Shown in pieces: positions 9,370-18,779 of a DNA stretch of 64,000 nucleotides. Source of the DNA: Qipengyuania sp. SS22 (GTDB lineage Bacteria; Pseudomonadota; Alphaproteobacteria; Sphingomonadales; Sphingomonadaceae). Position 1 is the first letter of the stretch; each line of letters begins with the position of its first letter. Below the pieces are notes generated by a model. It worked only from the letters and a program-made list of their open reading frames with translations. It had not been told where the DNA came from and ran no database searches. The translations under genes were made by a program, and so were the position numbers. The stretch spans positions 310,001 through 374,000 of the forward strand of contig NZ_CP107048.1 of the NCBI RefSeq assembly GCF_025736935.1, in the 5' to 3' direction.

Positions 9370-10344
9370 ATGACCAAGCTTACCGTCCTCGCCACCGGCG
9401 GCACGATTGCCGGGATCGCCGGTTCTGCCATCGCGCATGACTATCGGTCGGGCGAGATCGGGATCGAGGATTATCTCGAAAAGGTCGGCGGGCTGGGGCT
9501 CGAGGCCGAATTGTCGGGCACGCAAATCGCCAATATCGATTCGGCCGATATCGGGCCGGCGGTGTGGCAGGCCTTGCACACCGCCGCGATGGCCGCGCTG
9601 TCGGACCCGGCCTGCGATGGCATCATCGTCACTCACGGCACCGATACGCTGGAGGAAACCGCTTTCCTGCTCGATCTGACGCTGCCGGGGAACAAGCCCG
9701 TGGTGGTGGTCGGCGCGATGCGGCCCGCCGATGCGGTGGGCTATGACGGGCTGCGCAATTTTGCCAATGCGGTGCGCGTGGCGAGCGATCCCGATGCCGC
9801 GGGGCGCGGGGTGCTGGTGGTGATGGGCGACCGCGTGTTCGGCGCGCGCGACGTCTACAAGGTCCGCACCCGCGGGACCGAGGCGTTTCGCGGTTTTCCT
9901 CGCGAATCGGTCGGACTGGTTACGCCCGCTTCGCTCGAATGGTTCGGCGCGCCCTGGCGCAGCGGGACCGAGGCCGCTTTCGTCTGGTCCGATGAGCTGC
10001 CCGAGGTGGTGATCCTCTATGTTTATGCCGGTCTGGATGCTGCCGGGCTTTCGCGCCAACTCGCCGAAAGCACGCGCGGTATCGTGGTCGCCGGGGTAGG
10101 CGAGGGCAATATGCCCGAGAGCGTTCGGCAGGAACTGGCGCGGCTGGTAGCGCGCGGCGTCTGCGTCGTCCGCGCGAGCCGGGCGGACGAAGGGCTGGTC
10201 GATCGCGAGCCCGAGGATGCCGCCAATGGCTTCGTCGCGGCGCGGGCGCTCAACCCGCAAAAGGCGCGTATCCTGCTGCAATTGCTGATCGCCAGCGGCG
10301 AGCGCAATCCCGCCGCCATCCAGCGCGCCTTCAACGGGCGTTAA
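9370..10344 (+). CDS. type II-like L-asparaginase
   Basis: A 324-residue asparaginase/glutaminase. It has the N-terminal nucleophile motif LATGGTIAGIAG and the second triad block IIVTHGTDTLEETAFLLD. The flexible loop Tyr is shifted to YRSGEIG near residue 30. No signal peptide is apparent, unlike periplasmic AnsB, so a cytoplasmic location is likely. It hydrolyses L-asparagine to aspartate and ammonia. It stands alone, with tRNA-Val upstream on the other strand and a palindromic repeat cluster downstream. Confidence 0.93.
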   Translation: MTKLTVLATGGTIAGIAGSAIAHDYRSGEIGIEDYLEKVGGLGLEAELSGTQIANIDSADIGPAVWQALHTAAMAALSDPACDGIIVTHGTDTLEETAFLLDLTLPGNKPVVVVGAMRPADAVGYDGLRNFANAVRVASDPDAAGRGVLVVMGDRVFGARDVYKVRTRGTEAFRGFPRESVGLVTPASLEWFGAPWRSGTEAAFVWSDELPEVVILYVYAGLDAAGLSRQLAESTRGIVVAGVGEGNMPESVRQELARLVARGVCVVRASRADEGLVDREPEDAANGFVAARALNPQKARILLQLLIASGERNPAAIQRAFNGR

Positions 10345-10490
10345 GGCCCCCTCTTCTTAAGAGGAGGGGGTTGGGGGTGGTGGCGACGCGCCAGCGTCGC
10401 GCTTGCCGCTATCACCACCCCACTGCGACTAGGCTCGCCTGCGGCTTGCCAAGTCTCGTTGCCCCTCCTCTGAAGAGGAGGGGGCATGTT
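10345..10490. repeat. intergenic palindrome pair between convergent genes
   Basis: Two similar short palindromes (10347-10370 with core CTTAAG, and 10461-10485, CCCCTCCTCT pairing with AGAGGAGGGG) flank a GTGGTGG / CCACCAC inner inverted repeat. The whole stretch can fold into one long structure. It sits between convergent genes and could terminate both. It looks like a dispersed repeat unit of the kind common in sphingomonad intergenic regions, but no second copy is seen in this window. Confidence 0.7.
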
Positions 10491-10496
10491 CGTAGA

Positions 10497-11609
10497 TCAG
10501 CCCTGCGGCATCACGAGATATTTCTCGCCGGTCTTCATCTGCCGATAATCGAGGATCGCATCCTTGGTCAGCATGCCTTCGAGATCGACCTTGGTCTTGT
10601 AACCGCTGGCGAAGGTGGTGGTGAGGTTGTCGAGCACGCGCTTGCGCATCCGCATCACCGTTTCCATTCCCGCACTCTGCAGGAACGGCGTCAGCAGCCA
10701 GCCCGAGAGCGTCCAGCCGAAGCCGTAGCTGGGCGTCAGCGTGGTCGGTCCGAAGTCGAGGCGGCCATAGATGAACATCCGCTTCTGCTGGTTCGAGCCA
10801 TAGCGCGAATATTCGGTCATCTTGCCGACCGCGACCTGTTCCATCGCCTTGAAGCAGGTGTCGACCATCTTGCCGCCGCCGATCGGATCGAAGCCGTAGA
10901 AAGCGTCGGTATCGTCGATCGCCGCCTTGAGCTGATCGAGAAAATCTTCGTCGGAGGAATTCACGACATGCGTCGCGCCCTGGCTCTTTAGCAGCTGGGC
11001 CTGCTCGTCCTTGCGCACGATATTGACGAGACCCATGCCGTCCTCGAGGCAGATGCGGTTGAGCATCTGGCCGAGGTTGGACGCTCCGACGGTGTGCAGG
11101 ATCGCCTTGTGTCCGTCCATCCGGGCGTTCTCGACGAAGCCGAGCGCCGTCATCGGATTGACGAAGCTCGACGCGCCGGCTTCGGCGCTGTGATCGCCAA
11201 GCGGCAGGCACATCGCAGCATCGGCAATCGCATATTCGCTGTAGGCGGTGCCGGGTACGCAGGCGACCCGCTGGCCCATCAGCGCCTTGGCCATGTCCGA
11301 ATCGCCCGTAGCGACGACCGTGCCTGCGCCTTCATTACCCGCGGGCAGGCGCTGGCCATGGCGGGCTTTCTGGCCCGAATTGAACGGCTCGGGCATCTTG
11401 GCGACGACCTTGCCGGGCGAATACTCGGCATTCTCGAAATCGGCCGCGCCGGTCAGGATCGCGAGGTCCGACGGGTTGATCGGCGCCGCTTCCATCTTGA
11501 CCAGCACCTGATTGCCGGTGGGATCGGGAAATTCGCTCTGCGCGATCTCGACGGTCAGCGTACCGTCGCTTTCAAGAGTGGTGAAAAGCTGCTTTCCGGT
11601 GGTGGTCAT
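10497..11609 (-). CDS. zinc-type (MDR) alcohol dehydrogenase/quinone reductase-like protein
   Basis: A 370-residue medium-chain dehydrogenase/reductase with a GroES-like N-terminus (VLVKMEAAPINPSDLAIL) and a Rossmann domain, seen in AILHTVGASNLGQMLNRI and GATHVVNSSDEDFLDQL. The structural-zinc cysteine cluster is absent, which suggests a zinc-free quinone-reductase-like subfamily. Physiological substrate unknown. Single gene; a 3' palindrome pair separates it from the asparaginase gene. Confidence 0.85.
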   Translation of the reverse strand: MTTTGKQLFTTLESDGTLTVEIAQSEFPDPTGNQVLVKMEAAPINPSDLAILTGAADFENAEYSPGKVVAKMPEPFNSGQKARHGQRLPAGNEGAGTVVATGDSDMAKALMGQRVACVPGTAYSEYAIADAAMCLPLGDHSAEAGASSFVNPMTALGFVENARMDGHKAILHTVGASNLGQMLNRICLEDGMGLVNIVRKDEQAQLLKSQGATHVVNSSDEDFLDQLKAAIDDTDAFYGFDPIGGGKMVDTCFKAMEQVAVGKMTEYSRYGSNQQKRMFIYGRLDFGPTTLTPSYGFGWTLSGWLLTPFLQSAGMETVMRMRKRVLDNLTTTFASGYKTKVDLEGMLTKDAILDYRQMKTGEKYLVMPQG

Positions 11610-11690
11610 CTACATTCTCCCAATTCGATTCTCGACCGATTGCGCCTATCGCTAGGCGCGCTCGTGGCGCTTGGCTAGGGTGACGTTGGG

Positions 11691-12071
11691 TCAAGCATCG
11701 GTCGCCTTTTCCCGCGTGAGTTCTGCCATCACGATCATGATCGCCCAGACACCAAGTGTGGGCTGGAGTTGCGGGACCTCCGCGCGCGCCACTCCAGCGA
11801 ATTCGAGCAGGAACGGTAGGAACACGATACTGGCTGCCGTCACTAATGCGTAAAACAGCGTATATTCGGTTGATCCGAGATAGAGGATCATCACCACAAC
11901 GAAGGCGCTGATAAACAGAAGACCTGCGAAATCGAGTGGCGGAAGGCCCTCGGCGCCGGCGAGGACGAATCCCAAGACCGCGCCAAAAACAATATTTATT
12001 CCATTGATATTGGCGCGATACTCGCGCTCGGTAATTCTGAAGCTTAGTGGGATTTTGTACCACTTTGCCAT
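11691..12071 (-). CDS. hypothetical membrane protein
   Basis: A 126-residue protein with a basic amphipathic N-terminus (about 1-25) and four hydrophobic stretches (roughly 25-40, 48-66, 70-90, 105-118), hence a likely small inner-membrane protein. Codon use is less GC-biased than its neighbours (for example AAT, ATA and TTT near the start). It follows truA by 2 bp in the same direction and is probably co-transcribed. Not recognised as a known family. Confidence 0.6.
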   Translation of the reverse strand: MAKWYKIPLSFRITEREYRANINGINIVFGAVLGFVLAGAEGLPPLDFAGLLFISAFVVVMILYLGSTEYTLFYALVTAASIVFLPFLLEFAGVARAEVPQLQPTLGVWAIMIVMAELTREKATDA

Positions 12072-12073
12072 GT

Positions 12074-12841
12074 TTAGTCCCCTGCGTCCGTGCCGTAGCT
12101 GGCGCTTACGAAATACAGGCCATGCGGGGGGGCATTCAATCCCAATTCCTGTCGGTCGCGCGCGGCCAGCGCTTCGGCCATGCGCTCCTCGGGCCAGCGA
12201 TCCATGCCGACCAGCGCGAGGCAGCCGACCATCGAACGAACCTGATGATGCAGGAAGCTACGCGCTGCGGCATGCACGCGCACTTCCGCGCCCATGGGCG
12301 TCGCCACCTGCTCGACATCGAGCCGGTCGAGCGTCTTCACCGGGCTGTCCGACTGGCAATGGACCGAACGGAAAGTGGTGAAATCGTGCAGGCCGACCAG
12401 CGCCTGCGCCGCGCGGTGCATGGCCTGCACGTCGAGTTCCTGTGGCACCTGCCACAGGCGGCCGCGTTCCAGCGTCAGCGGCGCGCGGCGGTTGGCGATG
12501 CGATAGACATAGGACCGACCGGTGCAGGAAAAGCGCGCATGCCAGTCGTCGGGGACGATCGCGCAATGCGTCACCGCGACGGGATCGGGGCGGAGGTGCG
12601 CATTGAGCGCCTCCATCAGGCGGTAAGGCTTGATGTCCTTCTCAACGTCCAGATGGCTGCGCATCGCGATCGCATGCACGCCCGCATCGGTCCGGCCGGC
12701 GCTGTGCAGCCGCACCTCCTCGCCCAGCACACGATAGGCCGCTTCCTCGACCGCCTGCTGGACGCTCGGACCGTCCTTCTGTCGCTGGAGGCCGAAAAAG
12801 GGGGTCCCGTCGAATTCGAGAGTTAGCGCGAAACGGGTCAT
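12074..12841 (-). CDS. truA: tRNA pseudouridine(38-40) synthase
   Basis: A 255-residue pseudouridine synthase that modifies the anticodon stem-loop of several tRNAs. The catalytic aspartate lies in [15 protein letters not shown]. Further family blocks are [31 protein letters not shown] and [17 protein letters not shown]. The ATG at 12841 begins at the conserved [12 protein letters not shown]; longer frames run into a palindromic repeat. It is downstream of fmt on the same strand, with the repeat between them. Confidence 0.96.
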   Translation of the reverse strand: MTRFALTLEFDGTPFFGLQRQKDGPSVQQAVEEAAYRVLGEEVRLHSAGRTDAGVHAIAMRSHLDVEKDIKPYRLMEALNAHLRPDPVAVTHCAIVPDDWHARFSCTGRSYVYRIANRRAPLTLERGRLWQVPQELDVQAMHRAAQALVGLHDFTTFRSVHCQSDSPVKTLDRLDVEQVATPMGAEVRVHAAARSFLHHQVRSMVGCLALVGMDRWPEERMAEALAARDRQELGLNAPPHGLYFVSASYGTDAGD

Positions 12842-12864
12842 CGGCGGACCATTCTCCCTACACC

Positions 12865-12948
12865 CGTCATTCCCGCGCAGGCGACAATCCAGCTGACGAT
12901 CGCGGCAGCCGAGAAGGTATCTGGACCCCCGCCTGCGCGGGGGTGACG
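12865..12948. repeat. interspersed palindromic repeat (CGTCAT-family), copy between fmt and truA
   Basis: An inverted repeat with outer ends CGTCATTCCCGCGCAGG (12865-) and GCGGGGGTGACG (to 12948) and an inner AATCCAGCT / CTGGACC core. It is the same family as copies at 15313, 43490, 48671, 49150 and 54675: imperfect arms of about 25-31 bp around a variable 30-35-nt centre. Confidence 0.8.
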
Positions 12949-12962
12949 GACAAGGTCGGCAG

Positions 12963-13871
12963 TCATTCGAGGATCGTGCTCGGCACCACTGCATTGCCGC
13001 GCAGGAAGGTGTCCCGGTCCATCTTCGGCTTGCCCGCGCGTTGCAGTTCGAGCGGACGGATCGCCCCCTCGCTGCATGCGATCCTCAGCCGATCGTCCAG
13101 CACTTCTCCGGGTTTGCCCGATCCTTCGACCATCTCGGCGCGCAAGAGTTTCACCCGCTGGCCATCGAGTTCGAACCATGCCCCGGGAAAGGGCGAGAGA
13201 CCGTGGACATGCCGGACCACCTCCACCGCTGGACGATCCCAGTCGATCCGCGCCTCGGCCTTGTCGATCTTGGCGGCATAGGTCGCATCGGCATCGTCCT
13301 GCGAGACCGGCACGTGGATTTTGAGGTCGCGCAAGGTGCCGACCATCAGTTGCGCGCCGAGTTCGGCCAGTTCCCCGGTTAGCTCGCCTGTGGTCTTGTC
13401 CTCGATCGGGGTGCGTGCCATCGCCAGCATCGGACCGGTGTCGAGCCCGGCCTCCATCTGCATGATCGTGACGCCGGTCACATTGTCTCCCGCCATCACC
13501 GCGCGGTGGATCGGCGCGGCCCCGCGCCAGTGCGGCAGGATCGAGGCATGGACGTTGAGGCAGCCATGCCGCGGTGCATCGAGGATCGGCTGCGGCAGGA
13601 TCAGCCCGTAGGCGGCCACAATCGCGATATCTGCATCGAGCGCGGCAAATGCCGTCTGCTCCTCTGCCGGTTTCAGTGACTTGGGATGCCGTACCTCGAT
13701 CCCCAGATCGCTGGCGCGCTGGTGTACCGGGGTGGGGGTCAGTTCGCGCCCGCGCCGGCCGCCGGGGCGGGGCGGCTGGGTATAGACGCAGACCACCTCA
13801 TGCGCCGCATCGACCAGCGCCTGCAGCGTCGGCACTGCGAAATCGGGCGTTCCCATGAAGATTATGCGCAT
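12963..13871 (-). CDS. fmt: methionyl-tRNA formyltransferase
   Basis: A 302-residue enzyme that formylates initiator Met-tRNA. It starts [20 protein letters not shown], and the substrate loop [16 protein letters not shown] follows. The catalytic block is [20 protein letters not shown], and the C-terminal OB-type domain begins about residue 205 ([16 protein letters not shown]). The start codon is 52 bp from the divergent recR. Partner of def, whose product removes the formyl group and whose gene lies just beyond recR. Confidence 0.97.
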   Translation of the reverse strand: MRIIFMGTPDFAVPTLQALVDAAHEVVCVYTQPPRPGGRRGRELTPTPVHQRASDLGIEVRHPKSLKPAEEQTAFAALDADIAIVAAYGLILPQPILDAPRHGCLNVHASILPHWRGAAPIHRAVMAGDNVTGVTIMQMEAGLDTGPMLAMARTPIEDKTTGELTGELAELGAQLMVGTLRDLKIHVPVSQDDADATYAAKIDKAEARIDWDRPAVEVVRHVHGLSPFPGAWFELDGQRVKLLRAEMVEGSGKPGEVLDDRLRIACSEGAIRPLELQRAGKPKMDRDTFLRGNAVVPSTILE

Positions 13872-13923
13872 GACTGGGCTGGTGGCCTTTCTCTGTTCCG
13901 CTGCGGCCCCTATCTGTCGCCCC

Positions 13924-14520
13924 ATGGCATCGCAAGAGATCGAAACCCTCGCCGCGGCACTGGCGCGGCTACCCGGCCTCGGACCGCGTAGCGCACGGCG
14001 CGCGGTGCTGTGGTTGGTGAAACGGCGCGAAAGCGCGCTGCCCGCACTGCTCGAAGCGCTGGCCACGGTAGGCGAGGCGCTGGTCGAATGCGAGACCTGC
14101 GGCAATGTCGACACTACCAACCCCTGCGGTATCTGCGCCGACCCGCGGCGCGATCCGAAGGCGCTCTGCGTGGTCGAGGATGTCGCCGATCTGTGGGCGC
14201 TCGACCGCGCCAAGCTGTTCACCGGCAAATATCACGTGCTGGGCGGAAAGCTGTCCGCGCTCGACGGCGTGCGGCCCGAAGACCTCAATATCGCGCAATT
14301 GCTGGCACGCGTGGAGGCGGGCGGGGTGGACGAAATCGTGCTCGCCATGAATGCCACCCTCGAAGGACAGACCACCGCGCATTACCTCGCCGAACGGCTG
14401 GAGGAATTCCCGGTCCGCATCACGCAGCTCGCGCATGGCCTGCCGGTGGGCGGCGAACTCGACTATCTCGACGAGGGCACGCTGGCGCAGGCGCTGCGGG
14501 CAAGAAGGCCGATGGGGTAG
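13924..14520 (+). CDS. recR: recombination mediator RecR
   Basis: A 198-residue protein of the RecFOR pathway that helps load RecA at gapped DNA. It has an N-terminal HhH ([20 protein letters not shown]), a four-cysteine zinc finger at about residues 57-72 ([16 protein letters not shown]), a Toprim domain starting [14 protein letters not shown], and the C-terminal Walker-like [19 protein letters not shown] end. Normal length. Downstream lies the large hairpin at 14561-14641. Confidence 0.96.
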   Translation: MASQEIETLAAALARLPGLGPRSARRAVLWLVKRRESALPALLEALATVGEALVECETCGNVDTTNPCGICADPRRDPKALCVVEDVADLWALDRAKLFTGKYHVLGGKLSALDGVRPEDLNIAQLLARVEAGGVDEIVLAMNATLEGQTTAHYLAERLEEFPVRITQLAHGLPVGGELDYLDEGTLAQALRARRPMG

Positions 14521-14560
14521 GTTTTTGTCGGCAGCGCCTTCGACCTCCTTCGAAGGCTTG

Positions 14561-14641
14561 CGGCACCGGCCCACTCCCCCACCCGGCCACCCACGGCACG
14601 GTATCTTATGGGTGGCCGGGTGGGGGAGTGGGCCGGTGCCG
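14561..14641. repeat. long-hairpin repeat with conserved 15-nt loop, copy 1
   Basis: Perfect 33-bp inverted arms (14561-14593 and 14609-14641) enclose the loop CGGCACGGTATCTTA (14594-14608). The inner arm core is GGCCACCCA / TGGGTGGCC. The same core and loop recur at 40167 (reverse orientation) and 43631. It lies between recR and def and could act as a terminator or RNA-processing site, but its dispersal suggests a mobile or amplified repeat. Confidence 0.9.
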
Positions 14642-14720
14642 CCCCAAGCGAAGCGCGGAGGCGCTTCCTGCACGCAACGAACAATTGAAGAATCCGCATA
14701 GCGCGACTATCTGGCAACCC

Positions 14721-15287
14721 ATGGCTATCCGTGAAATCCTCGAAGTGCCGGATCCCCGGCTCAAGACCGTGTCCGAACCCGTCACCGAATTCGGCGACGA
14801 GCTGAACGAGCTCGTCGCCGACATGTTCGAAACCATGTATGCCGCGCCCGGCATCGGCCTTGCCGCGATCCAGGTCGGCGTGCCCCAGCGCGTGCTGGTG
14901 ATCGACCTTCAGCCCGAGGATACCGAAGCCGAGCCCGAGCCGTGCGATCACGACGGGCACGAGCATGTGCACTATCCGACGATCAAGGAACCAAGGGTGT
15001 TCGTGAACCCGGTAATCCTCGATCCGGCGGAAGACCTCGCCAGCTATCAGGAAGGCTGCCTGTCGGTCCCCGATATCTTCGCCGATGTTGACCGCCCGGC
15101 GACCTGCCGCGTGCGCTATCAGGACCTTGAGGGCGAAACGCATGAAGAGGATATGGAAGGCCTGATGGCCACCTGTATCCAGCACGAGATGGACCATCTC
15201 GAAGGCATCCTGTTCATCGACCACCTCAGCCGCCTCAAGCGCAACATGGCGCTCAAGAAGCTGAAAAAGCTGCGCGAAGCGGCTTAA
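14721..15287 (+). CDS. def: peptide deformylase
   Basis: A 188-residue metallo-hydrolase removing the N-formyl group from nascent proteins. The three family motifs are complete: GIGLAAIQVG (about 50-59), EGCLSVP (metal Cys) and QHEMDHLEG (metal His pair). Between motifs 1 and 2 it carries an acidic, His-rich insertion (residues about 72-92, DTEAEPEPCDHDGHEHVHYP). Functional partner of fmt, but separated from it by recR. Confidence 0.96.
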   Translation: MAIREILEVPDPRLKTVSEPVTEFGDELNELVADMFETMYAAPGIGLAAIQVGVPQRVLVIDLQPEDTEAEPEPCDHDGHEHVHYPTIKEPRVFVNPVILDPAEDLASYQEGCLSVPDIFADVDRPATCRVRYQDLEGETHEEDMEGLMATCIQHEMDHLEGILFIDHLSRLKRNMALKKLKKLREAA

Positions 15288-15312
15288 TCCCCCGCTGCTC
15301 CCCCAACCTTGG

Positions 15313-15396
15313 CGTCATCCCCGCGAAGGCGGGGATCCAGCTAACTTTGCGTTCTTCCGAGAGGTCAGCTGGGCCCCTGCCTGCGCAGGGGCGACG
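15313..15396. repeat. interspersed palindromic repeat (CGTCAT-family), copy between def and rmuC
   Basis: Left arm CGTCATCCCCGCGAAGG to ATCCAGCT (15313-15342) and right arm AGCTGGGCCCCTGCC to GGCGACG (15367-15396) around a 24-nt centre. Same outer ends and the AGCT inner boundary as the fmt/truA copy. It occupies most of the 171-bp gap. Confidence 0.8.
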
Positions 15397-15458
15397 CATG
15401 TGTTGATTGTGGCGATGTGCATCTAGCGTTCCCTCTCCGTTCTGCGTAGGATCGCGTC

Positions 15459-16910
15459 ATGGATCCGACCCTTATCGCCATCATCGTGCTCGTCCTTGGC
15501 CTTGGGCTGGGATATTTCCTCGGTCACCGCTTGGGCTCCGCGCCGGTCAAGGACTGGCAGGCCCGTCATGGCGAGCGGGATGCGGAGGCGAAGGAACTCG
15601 ACGCAAAGTTCCGCAAGGCGATCGTCGATCTGGAAAATGCCACGGTCCGCGCCGAGCGCGCCGACGCGCTCGACGGCGAATTGCGCGAGACGCGCCGCCA
15701 GCACGAGGCCGTGCTCGAGGAAATGCGCCGCACCAACGGGACGCTCAGCGCCGAGCTTGCGACGCTGAAGGAAAAGACCGCCAATTTCGACGAGCAGAAA
15801 CGCTTGCTGATCGAAGCGCGCGAGGAAATGCTCAAGGAATTCCAGAACACCGGTTCGGCGGTGCTGACCAAGGCGCAGGATGCGTTTCTCGAGCGCGCGA
15901 CCGAGCGGCTGGGGCATTCGGAAAAGACCTCCGAAGCCAAGATCCGCGAATTGCTGCAGCCGGTGGGCGACCGGCTCAAGAAATACGAGGACCAGGTCGC
16001 CGCGCTGGAGGAAAAGCGCACCAATGCCTTCTCCTCGCTCGCAGCGCAGATCGAACAGATGCGGCTGGGCCAGGAAGAGGTCCGGCGCGAGGCGCAGCGT
16101 CTCGGCAATTCCCTGACCAATGCCCCCAAGGCGCGCGGGCGCTGGGGCGAGCGGGCGTTGCAAAACGTGCTCGAGCAATGCGGCCTATCCGAACACACCG
16201 ATTTCATTCTCGAGCATTCGATCGAGACCGACGAAGGCCGCCTGCGCCCCGATGCGGTGGTCCATGTTCCGGGCCAGAAGAAGCTGGTGATCGACGCCAA
16301 GGTTTCGCTGAACGCCTACCAGGCCGCGTTCGAAGCCGATGACGAGAACGAGCGTGTGCGGCATCTCGACCTGCACGCGAAATCGATGCGCGGCCACGTG
16401 CAGACTTTGGGATCGAAGAGCTATCAGAGCCAGTTCGACGACACGCCCGATTACGTGGTCATGTTCGTTCCCGGCGAGCATTTCGTTGCCGCTGCGCTGG
16501 AGCATGACCCGGAGTTGTGGGACTTCGCGTTTCGCAACAAGGTGCTGCTCGCCACCCCCACCAACCTAGTTGCGATTGCGCGTACCGTTGCACAGGTCTG
16601 GCGGCAGGACACAATCGCCCAGGAAGCGGTCGAGATCGGCAAGGCGGGTGCGGAGCTCTACGACCGCCTCGCGGTCGCGGCCGAGCATATGAAACGCGTC
16701 GGCGGCGGACTCGAAACCGCGGTCAACAATTATAACAAGTTCGTCGGCAGTTTCGAGCGCAATGTGCTCTCTGCCGGGCGCCGCCTGCATGAAAAGGGTA
16801 TCGAGATCGGCAAGCGCGAGATCGACGAGGTGCCCCAAGTCGAAGCGACCCCGCGTTACAACGCCGAAGATGCCGCGCAGATTGAGGACGGACGCGAGGC
16901 TGCGGAGTAG
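15459..16910 (+). CDS. rmuC: DNA recombination protein RmuC homologue
   Basis: A 483-residue protein. N-terminal membrane anchor (about 5-25), a long coiled coil (about 35-215), then the RmuC nuclease-like domain with GRWGERALQNVLEQCGL, RLRPDAVVHVPGQKKLVIDA (acid-Lys motif of the PD-(D/E)XK-like fold) and YVVMFVPGEHFVAAAL. In E. coli RmuC limits inversions at short inverted repeats, which is notable given the inverted repeats nearby. Single gene. Confidence 0.93.
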   Translation: MDPTLIAIIVLVLGLGLGYFLGHRLGSAPVKDWQARHGERDAEAKELDAKFRKAIVDLENATVRAERADALDGELRETRRQHEAVLEEMRRTNGTLSAELATLKEKTANFDEQKRLLIEAREEMLKEFQNTGSAVLTKAQDAFLERATERLGHSEKTSEAKIRELLQPVGDRLKKYEDQVAALEEKRTNAFSSLAAQIEQMRLGQEEVRREAQRLGNSLTNAPKARGRWGERALQNVLEQCGLSEHTDFILEHSIETDEGRLRPDAVVHVPGQKKLVIDAKVSLNAYQAAFEADDENERVRHLDLHAKSMRGHVQTLGSKSYQSQFDDTPDYVVMFVPGEHFVAAALEHDPELWDFAFRNKVLLATPTNLVAIARTVAQVWRQDTIAQEAVEIGKAGAELYDRLAVAAEHMKRVGGGLETAVNNYNKFVGSFERNVLSAGRRLHEKGIEIGKREIDEVPQVEATPRYNAEDAAQIEDGREAAE

Positions 16911-16919
16911 GGCGCTACT

Positions 16920-17882
16920 TCAGACGGCGCGCATTGCGGCTGGCTTGGCCCGCGCAAGCCGATTGGCGAGGAACGTCCGGACGGGCTTGTCGTACCATGC
17001 ATCGAGCGCAAGTGCGGCGGGCACCAGCAGCGCCGCGATAACCAGCCGGGCGAGTGGGTCGTCGGCCAGCGCGATGATCGGCACATGGATGCAATAGAGC
17101 GGGTAGGACAGCGCACCCATCCGTCGCCATAGCGGCTGGAACGGCATCTCCATGCGCATACCGAGCCAGACGATTGCGGGCAGGCCGAACAGGATCGCCG
17201 CCGTGTCCCACAGCGCGCGGTCGGGTCCGCCGAAATAAGTCATGGCAAGGAGCGCGGCAGGCAGCAGCAATGCCAGCCGGCTGGTGCGCCGGACCGGCGC
17301 TGCCTGCGCATGCCAGCGATAGATCAGCATACCCGCGGTGAAGGAGTAGAGCGTACGCGGGACCGCCCATCCGGCCCCGTCCCAATGCGAGCCGAGCTCG
17401 CGTGGCCACGGGCCCGACAGGATCGCGAAGGCGAGCAGCAATCCCGAAACCACAGCGACCATCCCCAGCTTGCGGGTCGATAGTCCCACGAGGACCAGCG
17501 CGAAGGCGATATTGGCGAGCACTTCGGCGAGCAGTGACCAGAACGGCGGGTTGGTCGGAAACAGGCTCAGTCCCATGACATCTGGGACCAGCAAGAGGAT
17601 GTTGGGATTGCCGCCATGCAGGATAATGCCGAGCAGGCCGCCGATGAACATCATCGGGTAGAGCCGGGCAAAGCGGGCCTTGGCAAAGGCGCGGAACGCC
17701 AGCCCGTCTGCGAACCGCTTTCCAAAGGCCAGCGCGATCACGAAGCCACTGAGGCAGAAGAAGAAATCGACTGCCAGGTAGCCGCCGGGCATGTAACCAA
17801 GCGAAACGTGAAACAGCATGACTGCGATAGCCGCAATGCCGCGTAATCCGTCGAGGGAGACAAAGCGATCGGGTGAGGTCAT
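16920..17882 (-). CDS. acyltransferase 3 family membrane protein
   Basis: A 320-residue polytopic protein of the OafA/NodX/ExoZ acyltransferase family. The N-terminal motif RFVSLDGLRGIAAIAVMLFH carries the conserved Arg and His. FFFCLSGFVIALAFGKRF and FARLYPMMFIGG follow, with about 9-10 membrane segments. Members acylate envelope polysaccharides or lipids; the acceptor is unknown. Convergent with rmuC and not obviously part of an operon. Confidence 0.88.
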   Translation of the reverse strand: MTSPDRFVSLDGLRGIAAIAVMLFHVSLGYMPGGYLAVDFFFCLSGFVIALAFGKRFADGLAFRAFAKARFARLYPMMFIGGLLGIILHGGNPNILLLVPDVMGLSLFPTNPPFWSLLAEVLANIAFALVLVGLSTRKLGMVAVVSGLLLAFAILSGPWPRELGSHWDGAGWAVPRTLYSFTAGMLIYRWHAQAAPVRRTSRLALLLPAALLAMTYFGGPDRALWDTAAILFGLPAIVWLGMRMEMPFQPLWRRMGALSYPLYCIHVPIIALADDPLARLVIAALLVPAALALDAWYDKPVRTFLANRLARAKPAAMRAV

Positions 17883-17954
17883 GGGCGGTCGGGCCCGTCA
17901 GTAGCGAACTGTGGTTAACATCCCCTTCGTTCGCTGGCGGGCTGCCGCCCGTCT

Positions 17955-18779
17955 TCAGAGCGTGGCCAGCACCTCATAGCCCAGCACAGCCGCGGCGACG
18001 GCGGCGTTGAGACTGTCGGCGCGGCCCTTCATCGGCATTGTCACGCGCAGGTCGCAGGCCATCTCGTATGCCTTGGGCAGGCCGCGGCTTTCATTGCCGA
18101 CCATGACGAAGCAGGGCGCGGTATAAGGCGCGCCGCGATAGGGTTGCGCGTCGCGCAGGCTGGCGGCGACGAGTTGCCCTGCGCCGCTGCGTAGCCACGG
18201 TTCGAATTCCTCCCACCGCGCCTGCGCAATGCGCTGCGTGAACACCGCGCCCATGCTCGCGCGCACCGCCTCGACGCTGAAGGGATCGGCGCAATCGTCG
18301 AGCAGGATCACGCCGCCCGCACCGATCGCGTCGCCGGTGCGCAGCATGGTGCCCAGATTGCCCGGGTCGCGGAGCGCCTGCGCAACCAGCCAGATATCGG
18401 CGCTGCTGCGATCGAGCGCGGCGAGCGACGTGTCGAATTCGGCGAAGACCCCCGCGACTGCCTGCGGATTGTCCTTGCCGGTGATCTTGGAAAGGATGTC
18501 GGGCGTGGTTTCGATGATCTCGCCGCCATCGGCCTCGACCGCGTCCTCCAGCGCCGCCAGCAGCGGGTGCGGCTCGCGTCTGTCGGATAGCACCAGCACT
18601 TCGGGCAAATGCCCGCATTCGCGCGCATCGGTCAGCAGCCGAAGCCCTTCGGCCAGGAAGCGGCCCGCGGCCTTGCGGTGCTTCTTTTCGCGCAGCGCGC
18701 GTAGGGCCTTGACCGTGGAATTGGAAAAGCCGGTGATTTCGCGGCGGGTCGGGCTCACGTCAGGGTTCCCCGAAGCCAT
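17955..18779 (-). CDS. TrmH/SpoU-family RNA 2'-O-methyltransferase
   Basis: A 274-residue SPOUT methyltransferase with an N-terminal substrate-binding domain (KHRKAAGRFLAEGLRLL) and the SPOUT motifs RDPGNLGTMLRTGDAIGAGG, CFVMVGNESRGLP and ADSLNAAVAAAVLGYE. It probably methylates rRNA or tRNA ribose; the target base is not inferable. The ATG at 18779 overlaps the HPr gene by 20 bp; a GTG at 18758, just past the HPr stop, is an alternative start. Last gene of the chvI-to-HPr run. Confidence 0.9.
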   Translation of the reverse strand: MASGNPDVSPTRREITGFSNSTVKALRALREKKHRKAAGRFLAEGLRLLTDARECGHLPEVLVLSDRREPHPLLAALEDAVEADGGEIIETTPDILSKITGKDNPQAVAGVFAEFDTSLAALDRSSADIWLVAQALRDPGNLGTMLRTGDAIGAGGVILLDDCADPFSVEAVRASMGAVFTQRIAQARWEEFEPWLRSGAGQLVAASLRDAQPYRGAPYTAPCFVMVGNESRGLPKAYEMACDLRVTMPMKGRADSLNAAVAAAVLGYEVLATL

